NCBI GenBank assembly: GCA_914767715.1
Contig: OU612069.1
Coordinates: forward strand, 16,427,387 to 16,491,386
DNA: 64,000 nucleotides
Source of the DNA: Membranipora membranacea
Taxonomy: Eukaryota > Bryozoa > Gymnolaemata > Cheilostomatida > Membraniporidae
Direction: 5' to 3'
Shown here: piece by piece, positions 35,701-54,252 of the stretch
How the letters are laid out: the number at the start of each line of letters is the position of its first letter
Position numbering within the stretch: the stretch's first letter is position 1
Position numbers and translations under genes: made by a program
Notes under the pieces: generated by a model
Told to the model about the DNA's origin: nothing
The model's input: only the letters and a program-made list of their open reading frames with translations
Databases searched by the model: none

Positions 35701-38700
35701 TCTGTTTTGTGGCATCAGATCTTGTCCATTTGTGCACCACAGTTACTCAGCACATCTAAACATGGACTATCAATATTACTGAATAAGTGCAGTCTATGTC
35801 AATGCACAGATCAGTTTCTTTGAAAATGAATTCAAATTTTTGAGTATCGAGTTAGTATGGATCTTACTCGAGAGGATATCGTAGGATCTTATTGCAAGAT
35901 TTGGTAAAAAACTATAAAGTACACTGTAGGATCAACTAAGTGACATTGGCCTTAGCATAGCGTTTGAGGGGAAACATGACTAACGATAGTTTGACTACCA
36001 AGGGAAGGTGATATAAATGCAACTGTGGTGATCTTACCACTTACTATTTTGCCAGCGACTAAATGCCTGGTAGGTTAACTATATGATAGCTGAGATTATG
36101 GGTGGAGTTTCACTGATGTAGTTGAGTACTAGAGTATGGACCTGAGTTTTCATGTTATAACGCTAAGCTCAATCTAAAATAAAGGCCCCATCATTCATGC
36201 AGATGGTTGGGTAATTTTTGCTTAGCATATGTATAGAAGAGACATGTCCATATGGCGCTATGAACAATTTACCACATAGTGCACCACATTAAGATATCTA
36301 TAGTTGTGTGGTGGTATTTAGTAAAATTTATCTGAGGCCTTGTATACCCTATACCCCATAAAACATACTACCTATATCATGCATTTTCACAGTACAGTTT
36401 TTACCAGGACAGGTTTTTCCATAATGTACAACAAAGTGCACCGCATTAAGATATTTATAGTTTAGTATATTAGTGTAGTGGTATTGAGTATATACCATTG
36501 AATTCCATATCTGGAATAGCATCATTAGCTTTCTTTTGCAAAACAAAGGGCTTGCAAAAATAGCCAGTCCCTAGTAGCAATCTAGAAAAGCCCAAATCAT
36601 CGACACTGTAGGGGTATAATTACTGTTTGCAATTTGGTAAACAAGACAATTTCTCAGACTAATTATTCATGCTACTAGGGACAGCCAATCAGATAACAGT
36701 CAAATGGGTCTCTGTGTTTAGTGTCCTAACTGTATAACGCTATGATACTATTTCCATTCTATGAGAAGAATTTAATTCAGTGGTATATACCCTATCTATA
36801 TCATATTCCCAGCTTACTCAGACTTACACCCTGTGTCTCAGCTGCACTCCTCCGAGGTTGCTCAGCACACTATCTCCAAAATACACTATGATGCATACTA
36901 ACTACATAAACAATGCCTTGCTAAAACAGTTGTTGTTTTCATGTTAGTACTGCAAAGCCTCACACTGATGATGTGATATTCTATTGCATGGATGTCTCTG
37001 ATCAATAGAGAGCGAATTGATTCACTTAGTAAGAGTACCATCAGAGGGAATTTGGTGTGGCAGCCCAAGTTCAATTTTACTAATAAGGGGCGGGTAAATG
37101 TTGGCTCGGACGATCAGAAATACCCATGATAATAGTGTAGTCATGATGCCAGTGTGGCAAATCCTCACATCCTGACATCCCACCAATCACACACAGACAC
37201 TAACCTGCTGCGTTTTCCCTCTGCTGCTCCTCGTAAGCTTTCTGTGCTGCAGCTTTCCTCCTGGCAGCCTCTTTCTTCCTTCTCTTCAGCTCCCTCTCCT
37301 TCTCCTTGTGTGCTCTCTTATTGTTATGCTCCTGTACTTTGTGTACCTGATTGTGACAAATGGAAAAAACACACAGTCACCAACAATCCGATACCTTAAT
37401 GGCTATGTACATGTCTCAACAGTGATTCACCAAGCAGATTAGAAAAAATCTCATTGAAATTGTCATCATGATGATGAATTTGAATTTTGATGAAGGGAGG
37501 GGGTCAAGTGTTAGACACAATCACCGACAATACAAATAACTTGATGTCTGTGTACACATATTGACACTGCGCACAGTGAATGAATCAGTTTAACACTTTA
37601 AATAATTATTGGCCATTTCATTAAAATTACCAATATTATTATTATACAAATTTTATATCACGTATATTTTTTTATTTGGCCGTAACGATAATGACTTTGA
37701 GTTTGGGTTTTTAAACCTATTCACCAACAAATGAGTAATGTGGCAACTTGTGCTTTGCATGTGTGACAATCTTAAAACAAAGTGACTGTTGGTTGACTCA
37801 CCAAAATACAAGTTTGTACAATGAGTGCTGAAAATGACATGATTGGGTAAAGCCAGGGAGTTTGGGACCAAACTCCCTGGTAAAGCGCGCGTGAAATTTG
37901 GAGTTGTGATTCCTAATGTATATTTTGTCAAAGAGGGAGCAACTCCAGGAAATTTTCAGTTTGCAGTTTCTTTTCAAAGGCCCTAAAGCTCTAACAGCAT
38001 GGAAAATTCATAACTATTCATGGATTAGTTCATTCCAGAGCCCAGTCATGGAATAAAAGTTTTCATTACAGTGTAAAATATTGCACATCATATGCAGTAT
38101 CATGGTAGGCAGGCAGTAACTGTGCGCAGGCCCCCATGTATACACAACCCGTAGACCATTGTCAAATGGTTTGTATTACCCACTTCCAATTCTTTCCTTG
38201 TAGAAGGGGTCATGGTTTTGTTATAGAGACTAATTCCCTCAATCAGTCTGTAAGCATACAGCCCAAAAAGTGGATAGGGTTAATAAACTGACTATTCAAC
38301 TTTCTCCATTCAATTTTTTTCAGTATGTTGTCTCCATCATATAAACAGATGGCGGGGATTGATTGATCGCTTTCCCTCCTATGATACTTCAGCCCTAGGG
38401 TATATTTAACGAAGAAAGGTAAACACCAACTGTTCTGGGCTAATTTGAAGCGCTTTTGGGATTGTGACACTTGCTTAGGTAAAAAGATTCGGTGAATAAA
38501 ATGACAATTATCACATCTTTCACGGATTTTCCAAACGTCAGGGGACCATGATCTGCAATTTGAGCATTTCATACATATTCATATCTAAAAGAGCGACAAA
38601 GAGGAGACAACCTTATTGGTTGAGAAAAGTTGAGGAGAATTTTGGCTTCAGTAAAGCTAATAGTTTCAAATGTGTCCTGAGGCTATTCAAAAGGTTGCCA

Positions 38701-41700
38701 CAGTGCTCCTAATTAGACTGAGACCTTCATTAAGGTACCAAATATGGGGAGGCGCTACTATAGCTTTAAAAAAGAAAGGTAAGGACCAACTGTTCTGAGC
38801 AGCTTGAAACATGAGATACCACTACTCACATCATCCTTTAGACTCTTCTGTAACTCATCCGTATCATCATCGTAATCTATTCCCTGTCCCTTACCGAGAT
38901 CTTTGTATGCCTGATCAATCTTACCCAATAACCTGTATAATATCAAATACAGTGTAAGCTGGTTAATTCAGAATTTATAATGCAAAACTCCTATTAATTC
39001 AGACAAGGAAAATTGGTCCCTCCAGCCAGTTGTCAATGCATTCGGATGTCACTTTATTCTGACTCTGCTTAATTAGGAAACATTTTTGTGGTCTCCATAG
39101 GTTTGGAGTAAGTGAACTGCACTGTACATAAACAACACTCACACAGAAATATCACATATTAACATGGTCAGACTGTGTGAATGAATGTTGTTATAAGGTT
39201 ATCTTTCTTCAAATATAACTTCCAACATTTGAGGGTGCACACCGTATTTACCCCAAGGCAATGAGGGAATATATTTGTTTCCATCAAGTGAGACCCATTG
39301 CAGCAAACTGAGGCAAACTCCCAGTCCGATAAAAAATAAATATTTGAGATTGTGCTGGTACTGTTTCTTCAAGGATATGTGGTGTGGCGCTTCTTCTGAA
39401 AGTGTTGGCTTGAATACCGAAGTAAGGAGGCTGGATAATGGTAACTTAGCATTGCGTTAACATCTAAACTAACAAGGTAGCAACATAGAGCAGTAAGGAT
39501 TGTGACATCCCTCCTAACTGGACATAAAGTGATATAGGCCTACTTATCGCAAAATTGTCATATCTGATTCCAATCTTTTTTTCAGAAAACTTTTGAACAA
39601 TTTTATGCTTTCAGAAAACAATGTCGATCCAAATAAAACGAATAATGATCAATGCGAATACTCAATGACCCATTTTACAAACTTGACCCTAAGTTCACCG
39701 TATGTTACTGACCTGTAAGCCCTGCCTCTCTGTTTATAAGCCAGAGCAGAGTTAGTGTTCAGCTCTAGAGCTCGGTCACAATCCTGTACAGCTGCAGCTG
39801 GTCTCTTCATTCTGATATATATCCTACAGATAGAGAAATAATACATAACATTACATAATATATATCCTACAGATAGAATAATAATACATAACACAATAAT
39901 ATATATCCTACAGATAGAATAATAATACATAACATGATAATATATATCCTACAGATAGAATAATAATACATAACATAATAATATATATCCTACAGATAGA
40001 AACATAAAACTTGAACATATAGAGCAATTATTGTCTTTCCATTCTTATATATATCCTTACGACTGAAAAAAGCGAAACCATAGAAAGCAACAACCAGCAA
40101 TGTTACATCAAATTTAATGAAATATCACAAAAGAATGTGCAACAACAGGTTTCGACTTTGCGTGATCATATCGGATAGTTTTTGAGGATACTAAGGCGAA
40201 TGCAAACATGTTGACTTTTTAAAATCAAAAAAATTCTTGTCAATGGTTTTTAACCAGACTTGAACCATTGTTGAGCGTCAGGAAAAAACCACTGAACTAT
40301 GTACAATAGTAATATTGCCTTTTCTTTTCTACATTGCTATTGGTTATAATCTGCGTCATCACTCTCCGTTTTGGCAATCTTTTTCTGCGCATAATATGCC
40401 CTATGATTGAAATCTCCTTTAGCACCTGATTTGCAGATATTCTAGGATTCAAGGCCTTTACATACACATCTATGAAGTTTACACTCACTGAGCACGTTTA
40501 GCGTAGAGAGCTGCCATAGTAGGGTTGAGTTGTATAGCCTCGGTCAGTGCTGCCACGGCAGCCTCCAGATCACCATCAGACATCAGTCTCATAGCCTCTC
40601 CTCTCTTATCATTAGCTGCATCCATATTCTCCTCGCTCACCTGCGTACATGAGAGACAAAACGAGTGATGAGTGTTGTATCACTAAAGTTACTGTATCGT
40701 TCAAATTGGCTTGCATTCTGATTGTATTGGAGGGCTATTTTACAGGAACAATTACCATCATAGAGATTGGTTTTGGCAACCAGCTCTCGGCTCCTGAAAT
40801 CGGTCATAAAGTGAATTACAGCAAAGATTACTATACATATTGATATATCAAGGCTGTAAATGAGAGACAACTCCCACTTGCATATTGACCTTACTGGCTG
40901 TATGCTTTTATACATGCCCAAAGTATATGAAGATCACGCCAATTGAACTATAAATACATTTTGTTGCAGTTGTGGCTGACGGTGAGCAGAAGTTGCCATT
41001 CCTACTTGTAAAGTTAGAGATAAGGACCAGGAACCAAATACTACCACAAACAAAAAGGAAAGTTGATTTTGCAGTGTTCACAGCCCTCAACATGTTGGAT
41101 TTGACTAGGTGTCATGTGCTCCTGAAGCCGCCAGTTCATTCAATAGCTTCAAAGCTTCATATCACACGTTATGATACTGATGCAGTGGAGCCTAAAATTA
41201 TGATCAACAAGTATCATTCTTTCACCAACATCCTCATTGAGAACTCAATCAATTGTGACTTCTCAAGGACTGGAAATAGGGACACAATGTGAATCTCTGG
41301 TCTTTAAAGTCAATTAGTACAAGTACCTAACATGTACCCGCCCCTGATTAATAAAATTGAACTAAGGCCATCGCACCAAAACCCATGTGATGATACTCAT
41401 GGTAAGTGAATGAGTTCACTCTCTATCGATCAGAGATATACATGCAATAATATATCACGCCATCAGTGTGGCTGCTGCACAAGCAACCCTAAGATCTATC
41501 TACACATACCTCTCCCTCAGCACTGGGCAGGGTGGGCAGAGCATCACTCTCTGGTCCTGTTACAAAGTCAAGGTTCAGCTCCAGGTCACTCTCAGCGTCC
41601 TCCTCAGAGCTAGATTCTGCAGCTGGAGGCGGGGCCTCCTTCTCTGTTGGCTTTGGCTCCTCCTTTTTCTATATCAGATGTTACAAATAATAAAAGGATG

Positions 41701-42767
41701 ATCGGCAGCATGAAGGAATTGCTAATATTGAAATGATTTAGAGCAGCCTACCCACAACTCAGAGTAGGTATTTCTAGCCTCATCTCCTAGGCCCCCTTTT
41801 TATTTTGTGTTCTTTGGCCAAACAAAAAAGGGGGCTTGAGATAAGGCTAGGTAGCATAGAACTGACCCTGGCACACTTCTGTCGATGTATGGCAGGTGTC
41901 TCAAGTCATAGATTACTGCCTTATGCTTCCAGTCAATGATATAAAGCTGACGAATATGCTGTGATATCTTACAAACTTGTGGTTCATAGCCACGCTGAGA
42001 TTTACAGTTAGGCATATGACATATTTAGATAAAATCTCACTAAAATAAATAATAGAAAATGATATAAATTCAAATTTTGCAATAAATTTGACATGAATTA
42101 TATCAGAATATCACAAGTATTGAAGTCACAATGATAGATTAAACTCACAGCCTCAGGTTCCTCTGTGTTTGGCTCCTCGGCTGCAGGTGCTGGTGGTAGA
42201 TTGGCTCCAAGGCTATAAAATGGGTCAAAATGAAGTTTCAGTGCAATGAATATGCTCTGAATCTTGTTGGCCAAGGTGGTATCGAGTAAATATCAATTGA
42301 TTTCAGGATTCACATTAACTTTCCAAAATAAATTTCTTCAACACAACACATCTTGGCATAGTTTTCTAAGGCAAACAGTCAACTCAATATATCGCAGCCT
42401 GACAAGGGGATGACTAATCCAACCAATCAACAATAGAATGCAAAGGTGAGAAGAGGAAGAACACATCTAGTCTCTCTTGGGCAAGGGTAGATTTGTTGAC
42501 AGGTTTGAATAGTGCATAGTAACACTGTTCTGTACACTAATGTCTTAATAAAAGGATGTGTTTAGTACCAAGTGTATGATCTTGTTGAAGGAATTTTTAT
42601 ATTCTGCCCGCCCAGTTTGTTGTATAGAGCAAATCTCAAGGTTAGTCCCACCTGCTAAGATAATCGCGGTAGAAGTCTAGCTCAGGCGTGTGAAGAATAG
42701 CTGGATTAGCTTTACAAGCCTGCACAAAAAACTTGAGTAACTGCAGCTGTTCGTTCGGTAGAGCCAT
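32729..42767 (-). CDS. ST13: Hsc70-interacting protein (Hip), ST13 orthologue
   Basis: Hip is a cytosolic Hsp70 co-chaperone that stabilises ADP-bound Hsc70. Eleven exons: 42767-42652, 42212-42149, 41668-41510, 40640-40489, 39823-39713, 38932-38830, 37346-37205, 34818-34735, 34519-34463, 34118-33982, 32896-32729. All phases match, giving 430 codons plus stop (human protein about 369). Residues 1-40 are the dimerisation segment ('[14 protein letters not shown]'). TPRs span about 114-235 ('[20 protein letters not shown]', '[20 protein letters not shown]'). A Lys/Glu-rich helix covers about 236-282, GGMP/GGFP repeats 283-329 and an STI1/DP2 domain 330-375 ('[16 protein letters not shown]'). The Gly/Ala-rich C-terminus is longer than usual. 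The final GTGAGT could instead be a donor, but the frame stops five codons later. Confidence 0.95.
33365..33690 (-). repeat. Dispersed ~350-bp repeat, copy 2
   Basis: Reverse-complement relative of 19830-20200, in the last intron of ST13. Non-coding. Confidence 0.55.
36567..36682. mobile_element. 116-bp MITE
   Basis: 13-bp perfect terminal inverted repeats (GTCCCTAGTAGCA / TGCTACTAGGGAC) bound a 116-bp stretch flanked on each side by AGCCA, a possible 5-bp target duplication. It lies in the large intron of ST13 and has no coding capacity. Confidence 0.5.
36955..37160. repeat. Dispersed repeat in ST13 intron
   Basis: Words such as 'ATAATAGTGTAGTC' and 'ATGCCAGTGTG' are shared with 46960-47110, and an inverted relative lies around 41310-41480. 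Non-coding, family unknown. Confidence 0.4.
37847..37886. mobile_element. 26-bp palindromic insertion with 7-bp direct repeats, copy 2
   Basis: Positions 37854-37879 are identical to 27283-27308, including the asymmetric central GA. GTAAAGC flanks it on both sides (37847-37853 and 37880-37886). It is located in an ST13 intron. Confidence 0.7.
38243..38572 (-). other. Unassigned 109-codon ORF in ST13 intron 6
   Basis: The minus-strand ORF starts [14 protein letters not shown] and has a second pair 'CDNCHF', giving a C-x2-C...C-x2-C zinc-ribbon-like spacing near its N-terminus, then basic and aromatic residues. It lies on the ST13 strand but fits neither the ST13 frame nor the known protein. 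It could be a transposon remnant or chance; I do not recognise it. Confidence 0.2.
38949..39124. mobile_element. TA-flanked MITE (Tc1/mariner-pogo type)
   Basis: Begins TA-CAGTGTAAGC and ends AACTGCACTG-TA. Internal 'TTAATTCAGA' and 'CTGCTTAATTAGG' resemble the copies at 6735-6896 and 17201-17290. It lies in an ST13 intron. Confidence 0.6.
39823..40010 (-). repeat. 41-bp minisatellite duplicating the ST13 exon 5 splice acceptor
   Basis: The unit contains CTGTAG followed by GATATATAT, which is the acceptor and first bases of exon 5. Five CTGTAG sites occur, with AG dinucleotides at 39824-39825, 39867-39868, 39908-39909, 39949-39950 and 39990-39991 (steps of 43, 41, 41, 41). The third site lies 84 bases upstream of the first and reads open in the exon 5 frame. 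Confidence 0.85.
41774..41850. mobile_element. 77-bp imperfect hairpin element
   Basis: The ends CTAGCCTCATCTC and GAGATAAGGCTAG are inverted, with an inner GCCCCCTTTTT / AAAAAGGGGGC pair. It shares TAGCCT...AGGCTA ends with the hairpin at 56856-56949. Flanking bases agree only over GGTA, so any target duplication is eroded. Confidence 0.45.
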
Positions 42768-43640
42768 ATTGTCGTGATTCTCTTCTCCTTCAGATGACTT
42801 GGTTCTGAAATCAGTCGTGTAAAGTAAAATAAGTTAATGGTCAGTTTGGTTCAATTTTGCAATGTATGGATGGGCCTCATATTATTTTTAATAATAATTT
42901 ACAAATACAAAGCTTAAATCACATAGATTACTAGCAGACAGAATAGTTTTATTCAATTAGCTAAGTTGTTATAATGAGTTACTGGTTAGTACACATACTA
43001 GCAAGGAGCAACAGCGTTACTGAGACTCATTGGTGCTAGTAGGTAGGTGTTAGGAGTACAAGAGGGACGAGGGTGCCCAGTCATTCTATTTTTAATTATA
43101 AATATTTAGTTCAGTTGGTCATGAGCAAACTTTCACCAACTGTGGATGGATCGAGTAATAATTGCATGAAGGAAAGCAACTTAGTAGTTGATATAGCAAT
43201 GATGGTATGAAAGCACCATTTAAACACTGGTGATCGCTCTGAGTGATCATAAAAATTGGATTAGAAGAATAGAGAGATTACCCACATTTTTTTTCTTCTT
43301 GAATTTTCTCTCTAGCCTGTTGTTTGTAGTTAGTCGGATTTGGATTGGGGTTTCATTCATACACTTGTATTCTTTGTTTGTGGTTAATTTACTGATAAAT
43401 TTTGTGGGATTTAGGGCTATCTCAATAAATGAAAACTTTGAAGTTTGGACCGCTACAAGGATAACTCCTGAGAACCAAACTAATTGAGACAACAACTCCA
43501 AACAAGATTATGTAGTCACAAAACATAAATTGAAGCATTTCGACATGCGTGGACTTTACAACAAAATGGTAAGGTAATGTAACGGCTTTCACTTGACCCC
43601 CTAAGCTATTCTTCATATTCTTGCCTATTGTAGTCCAAAT
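42768..43640. other. Intergenic, likely ST13 promoter side, no gene seen
   Basis: Sequence upstream of the ST13 start codon. No TATA box or other site is convincing, and the ORFs here look random. Confidence 0.4.
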
Positions 43641-43649
43641 AGTCAGACA

Positions 43650-44070
43650 GCACATCCCAGTTGGAATTGAACTTTCCATGCTGTTGGACAGAATATTTAG
43701 CATCCGTCACCTGAGATCCATGACAAAAATCTGCAATCCAACGATCTGCGAGCTACATTATGCAGATGACAAGAATATGTTAGTTTCCCGTAAAGAAAGG
43801 TTTCAACGATTTCAACAATGCATGCCACGTTTTGTACTTATTCGGCCTTGCGCATCAACAGTTTTCAACTCAATGCGACCTTTGCTCCCACAGACTTTGT
43901 TTCGATCAATTTCAACTTGATGAATATTTCAAAATATAACACATTAAACTCAATCTCTAACAATATTATTTCTTCAAATTTTGGCAATCATTGCGACTCT
44001 GTCATCGGCGTATACAAAAACGAGTCTTGGTTCAGTAATTCATATGGTGAACTCAACGGCTTTCCAACTG
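43650..44070 (+). pseudogene. LINE reverse transcriptase fragment
   Basis: The plus-strand frame 'ICELHYADDKNMLVSRKERF' contains the YADD catalytic box with the usual L-YADD-LV context. A neighbouring frame continues 'YSALRINSFQLNA', resembling the segment after YADD in LINE RTs. Frame breaks and absence of other domains show a small dead fragment between ST13 and the kinase gene. Confidence 0.55.
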
Positions 44071-44693
44071 TGTAGGAGGTGTTTAAATTCAAATTGGTCC
44101 TTAACATGTAGTTACAAAGCACTGAGGTTATTTCACTATACAACTTAAGTAAGTTGCTAAATATTCATATCACCAATTGATACTGGAGTTTATCCACTAC
44201 TACTAATACTACAACACTTCACATAACCTATGAAGTCAGAAATTAATGTAATTTCCTTAAATTTTGCAATAGGTTAGGCTGTAAGGTGAGACGAGTCGAC
44301 ATTTGTTAAACAAGAAGTGATACAGTAACTTTGAAATTTGGAAAGAATTGAAAATAATTTTTTGGAAGATTGATAATGAGAAAAAGAAAAATATATAAAA
44401 ATGATGTGCATATGTGTACAAAATTAGACCGAGGCATCTCAAGACAAAAATTTGGCAAGCTTCGGAAAAATACTACAATGATTGATCATGTTCCATAAAA
44501 AAAGGTATCATCTAATGAAAATTATGCCCATAAAGTTAAAAAAATATCAGAAACATGATCTTAATGGTTAATAATATATTGAATGTGCCTTTTTAAACAG
44601 AAGCTACAAACCATTTGAAAAATAGTGTTTCTAATGAAAAAATGAGGAGTCTGTTTTTTCATGAAGTGACGAGTTCCTGGCACTTTTCTGTGT

Positions 44694-44698
44694 TTTAT

Positions 44699-44699
<1 letters not shown>
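44694..44699 (-). terminator. AATAAA overlapping the stop of the kinase-Arb2 gene
   Basis: The first A of AATAAA is the last base of the TAA stop codon (44699-44701). If used, the 3' UTR would be only some 15-30 bases. Confidence 0.5.
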
Positions 44700-52750
<8,051 letters not shown>

Positions 52751-54210
52751 GATTGGTCAAGAATTTCTTTTCTTTTGTTCAAAACGTAAGTCACTGTTCA
52801 ACAAGTCATGACAATACGAATTAACCTGAATAGTCTTCAGATTCTGTCCATGGTCATTGATTCAATCCAATCGTTCAACTGCAAGGTAATAAAACCATCA
52901 AACTAGAGAACGATAATCTTATCAGAGATGAATGTGATTCATTTGGAAAAACCATTAGCAGTTTTTATGCCCTCAATTTCAAGTACACACACATGTATAA
53001 CCATGAATAATCAATGCTGGATTTTCCAGTGGGATAACCTGTTAATGGATTTCCCTTTTGTCATGTATTAGCAGGAGGTCGATCGATGGTTGTTTTCTTC
53101 TTACTGCACAATTACATCGTTTAGTTGATACATAGTTTTGCCTTATCTTTTCGTAGATTGAGATAAGCCAATATAGCAAAATGAATTCAATGCCATGTAA
53201 ATGCGCTTCACAAAAATTGTTGCATGATAGAAAGTGTGTATTATAAAGCAGAGTAATAGGCAAAGGTAACAGGGTGTACTGAGGCCATGCACCCTCGTTG
53301 CCCATACGTTATGGTGGTCACTGCACTTGATTTCTCTTCCCAACAAATATAGTACCATAAAGATTAGCCACAAGTGAAACAACCAAGGCTATCACACTCT
53401 GCTCACTCCCTCCCCTTACTGCCCTGCCCTCTCCAAATATCTTCTGACTCCTTCATAGATGTTATTTTACCTACCCCCACCCCCCCCCCCAAGACAAGAA
53501 TATCAGCGATGATTTAGAAATACTTCAGCTGGTGTCATGACAGTGCTTTGAGGAATGCAGAGCCCTATCATCAAATGACGCAATGGTGAGCTTTGGACAT
53601 AAAACCCTAAGTGAAACAATCATGAAATAATTTCGATTTTATCTGATTATAAAATGACAAACAAAATGCAAAACAAGAATTATTGTCAGTGAAACTTGAC
53701 AGGGAAGAGTTGAAGAACAAAGGATAATACATATGAGTCCAAGCAAGCAATATCACTTGGAATCTATGTTGAAGTGATGCTGCTGTGAAAGGAAATCCCG
53801 TGGAATATTGGGTTTCCGTCATATGAGAATCCAATGCATAATAGGGATCGTAGGGAGTAGATCAGATAGAGAAGCCATGGTGATTAGATGTGGAAAAAGT
53901 GGTTGAATCATTATAGATATCCAGAGGACAACTCGACATAACATGTCCACATGACATCCCATTACGAGGCAAAATGGTAAGAGAGTATGGAAATAAAAAG
54001 CGAGTAACAAAAATGGTAATAAATTATGACAATTATTGAATATTTAGGTTAGAAAGTTAAACTCCCGATTTTAAGGATTAGAAATCAGGTTTTTTTTTCG
54101 TTTTAGCAATGACCATGATGAGCATTTTTAATTTTACTGTTACGTATATTCTCCCGGTGTGATATTCTCCAACTGTTATCAATTTACTAATCGACAGGTA
54201 TACCTGCTAC
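52751..54210. other. Between the kinase-Arb2 and macro-PARP genes; no gene seen
   Basis: About 1.5 kb between the PARP poly(A) signal and the kinase start codon. A poly-C run lies near 53477-53490. No convincing exon, so the kinase promoter probably lies here. Confidence 0.45.
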
Positions 54211-54217
54211 ATAAGTC

Positions 54218-54223
54218 TTTATT
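54218..54223 (-). terminator. Polyadenylation signal of the macro-PARP gene
   Basis: AATAAA on the minus strand about 30 bases beyond the TAG stop at 54253-54255. It supports a separate transcript end before the kinase gene. Confidence 0.65.
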
Positions 54224-54252
54224 GGGAAAATTGCACATCAGATAGGCAGTAC

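Noticed and set aside
40972-41292. Plus-strand 106-codon ORF opposite an ST13 intron
   Set aside because: It has no recognisable motif, no splice partner and ordinary intron composition. Probably chance, or part of a dispersed repeat.
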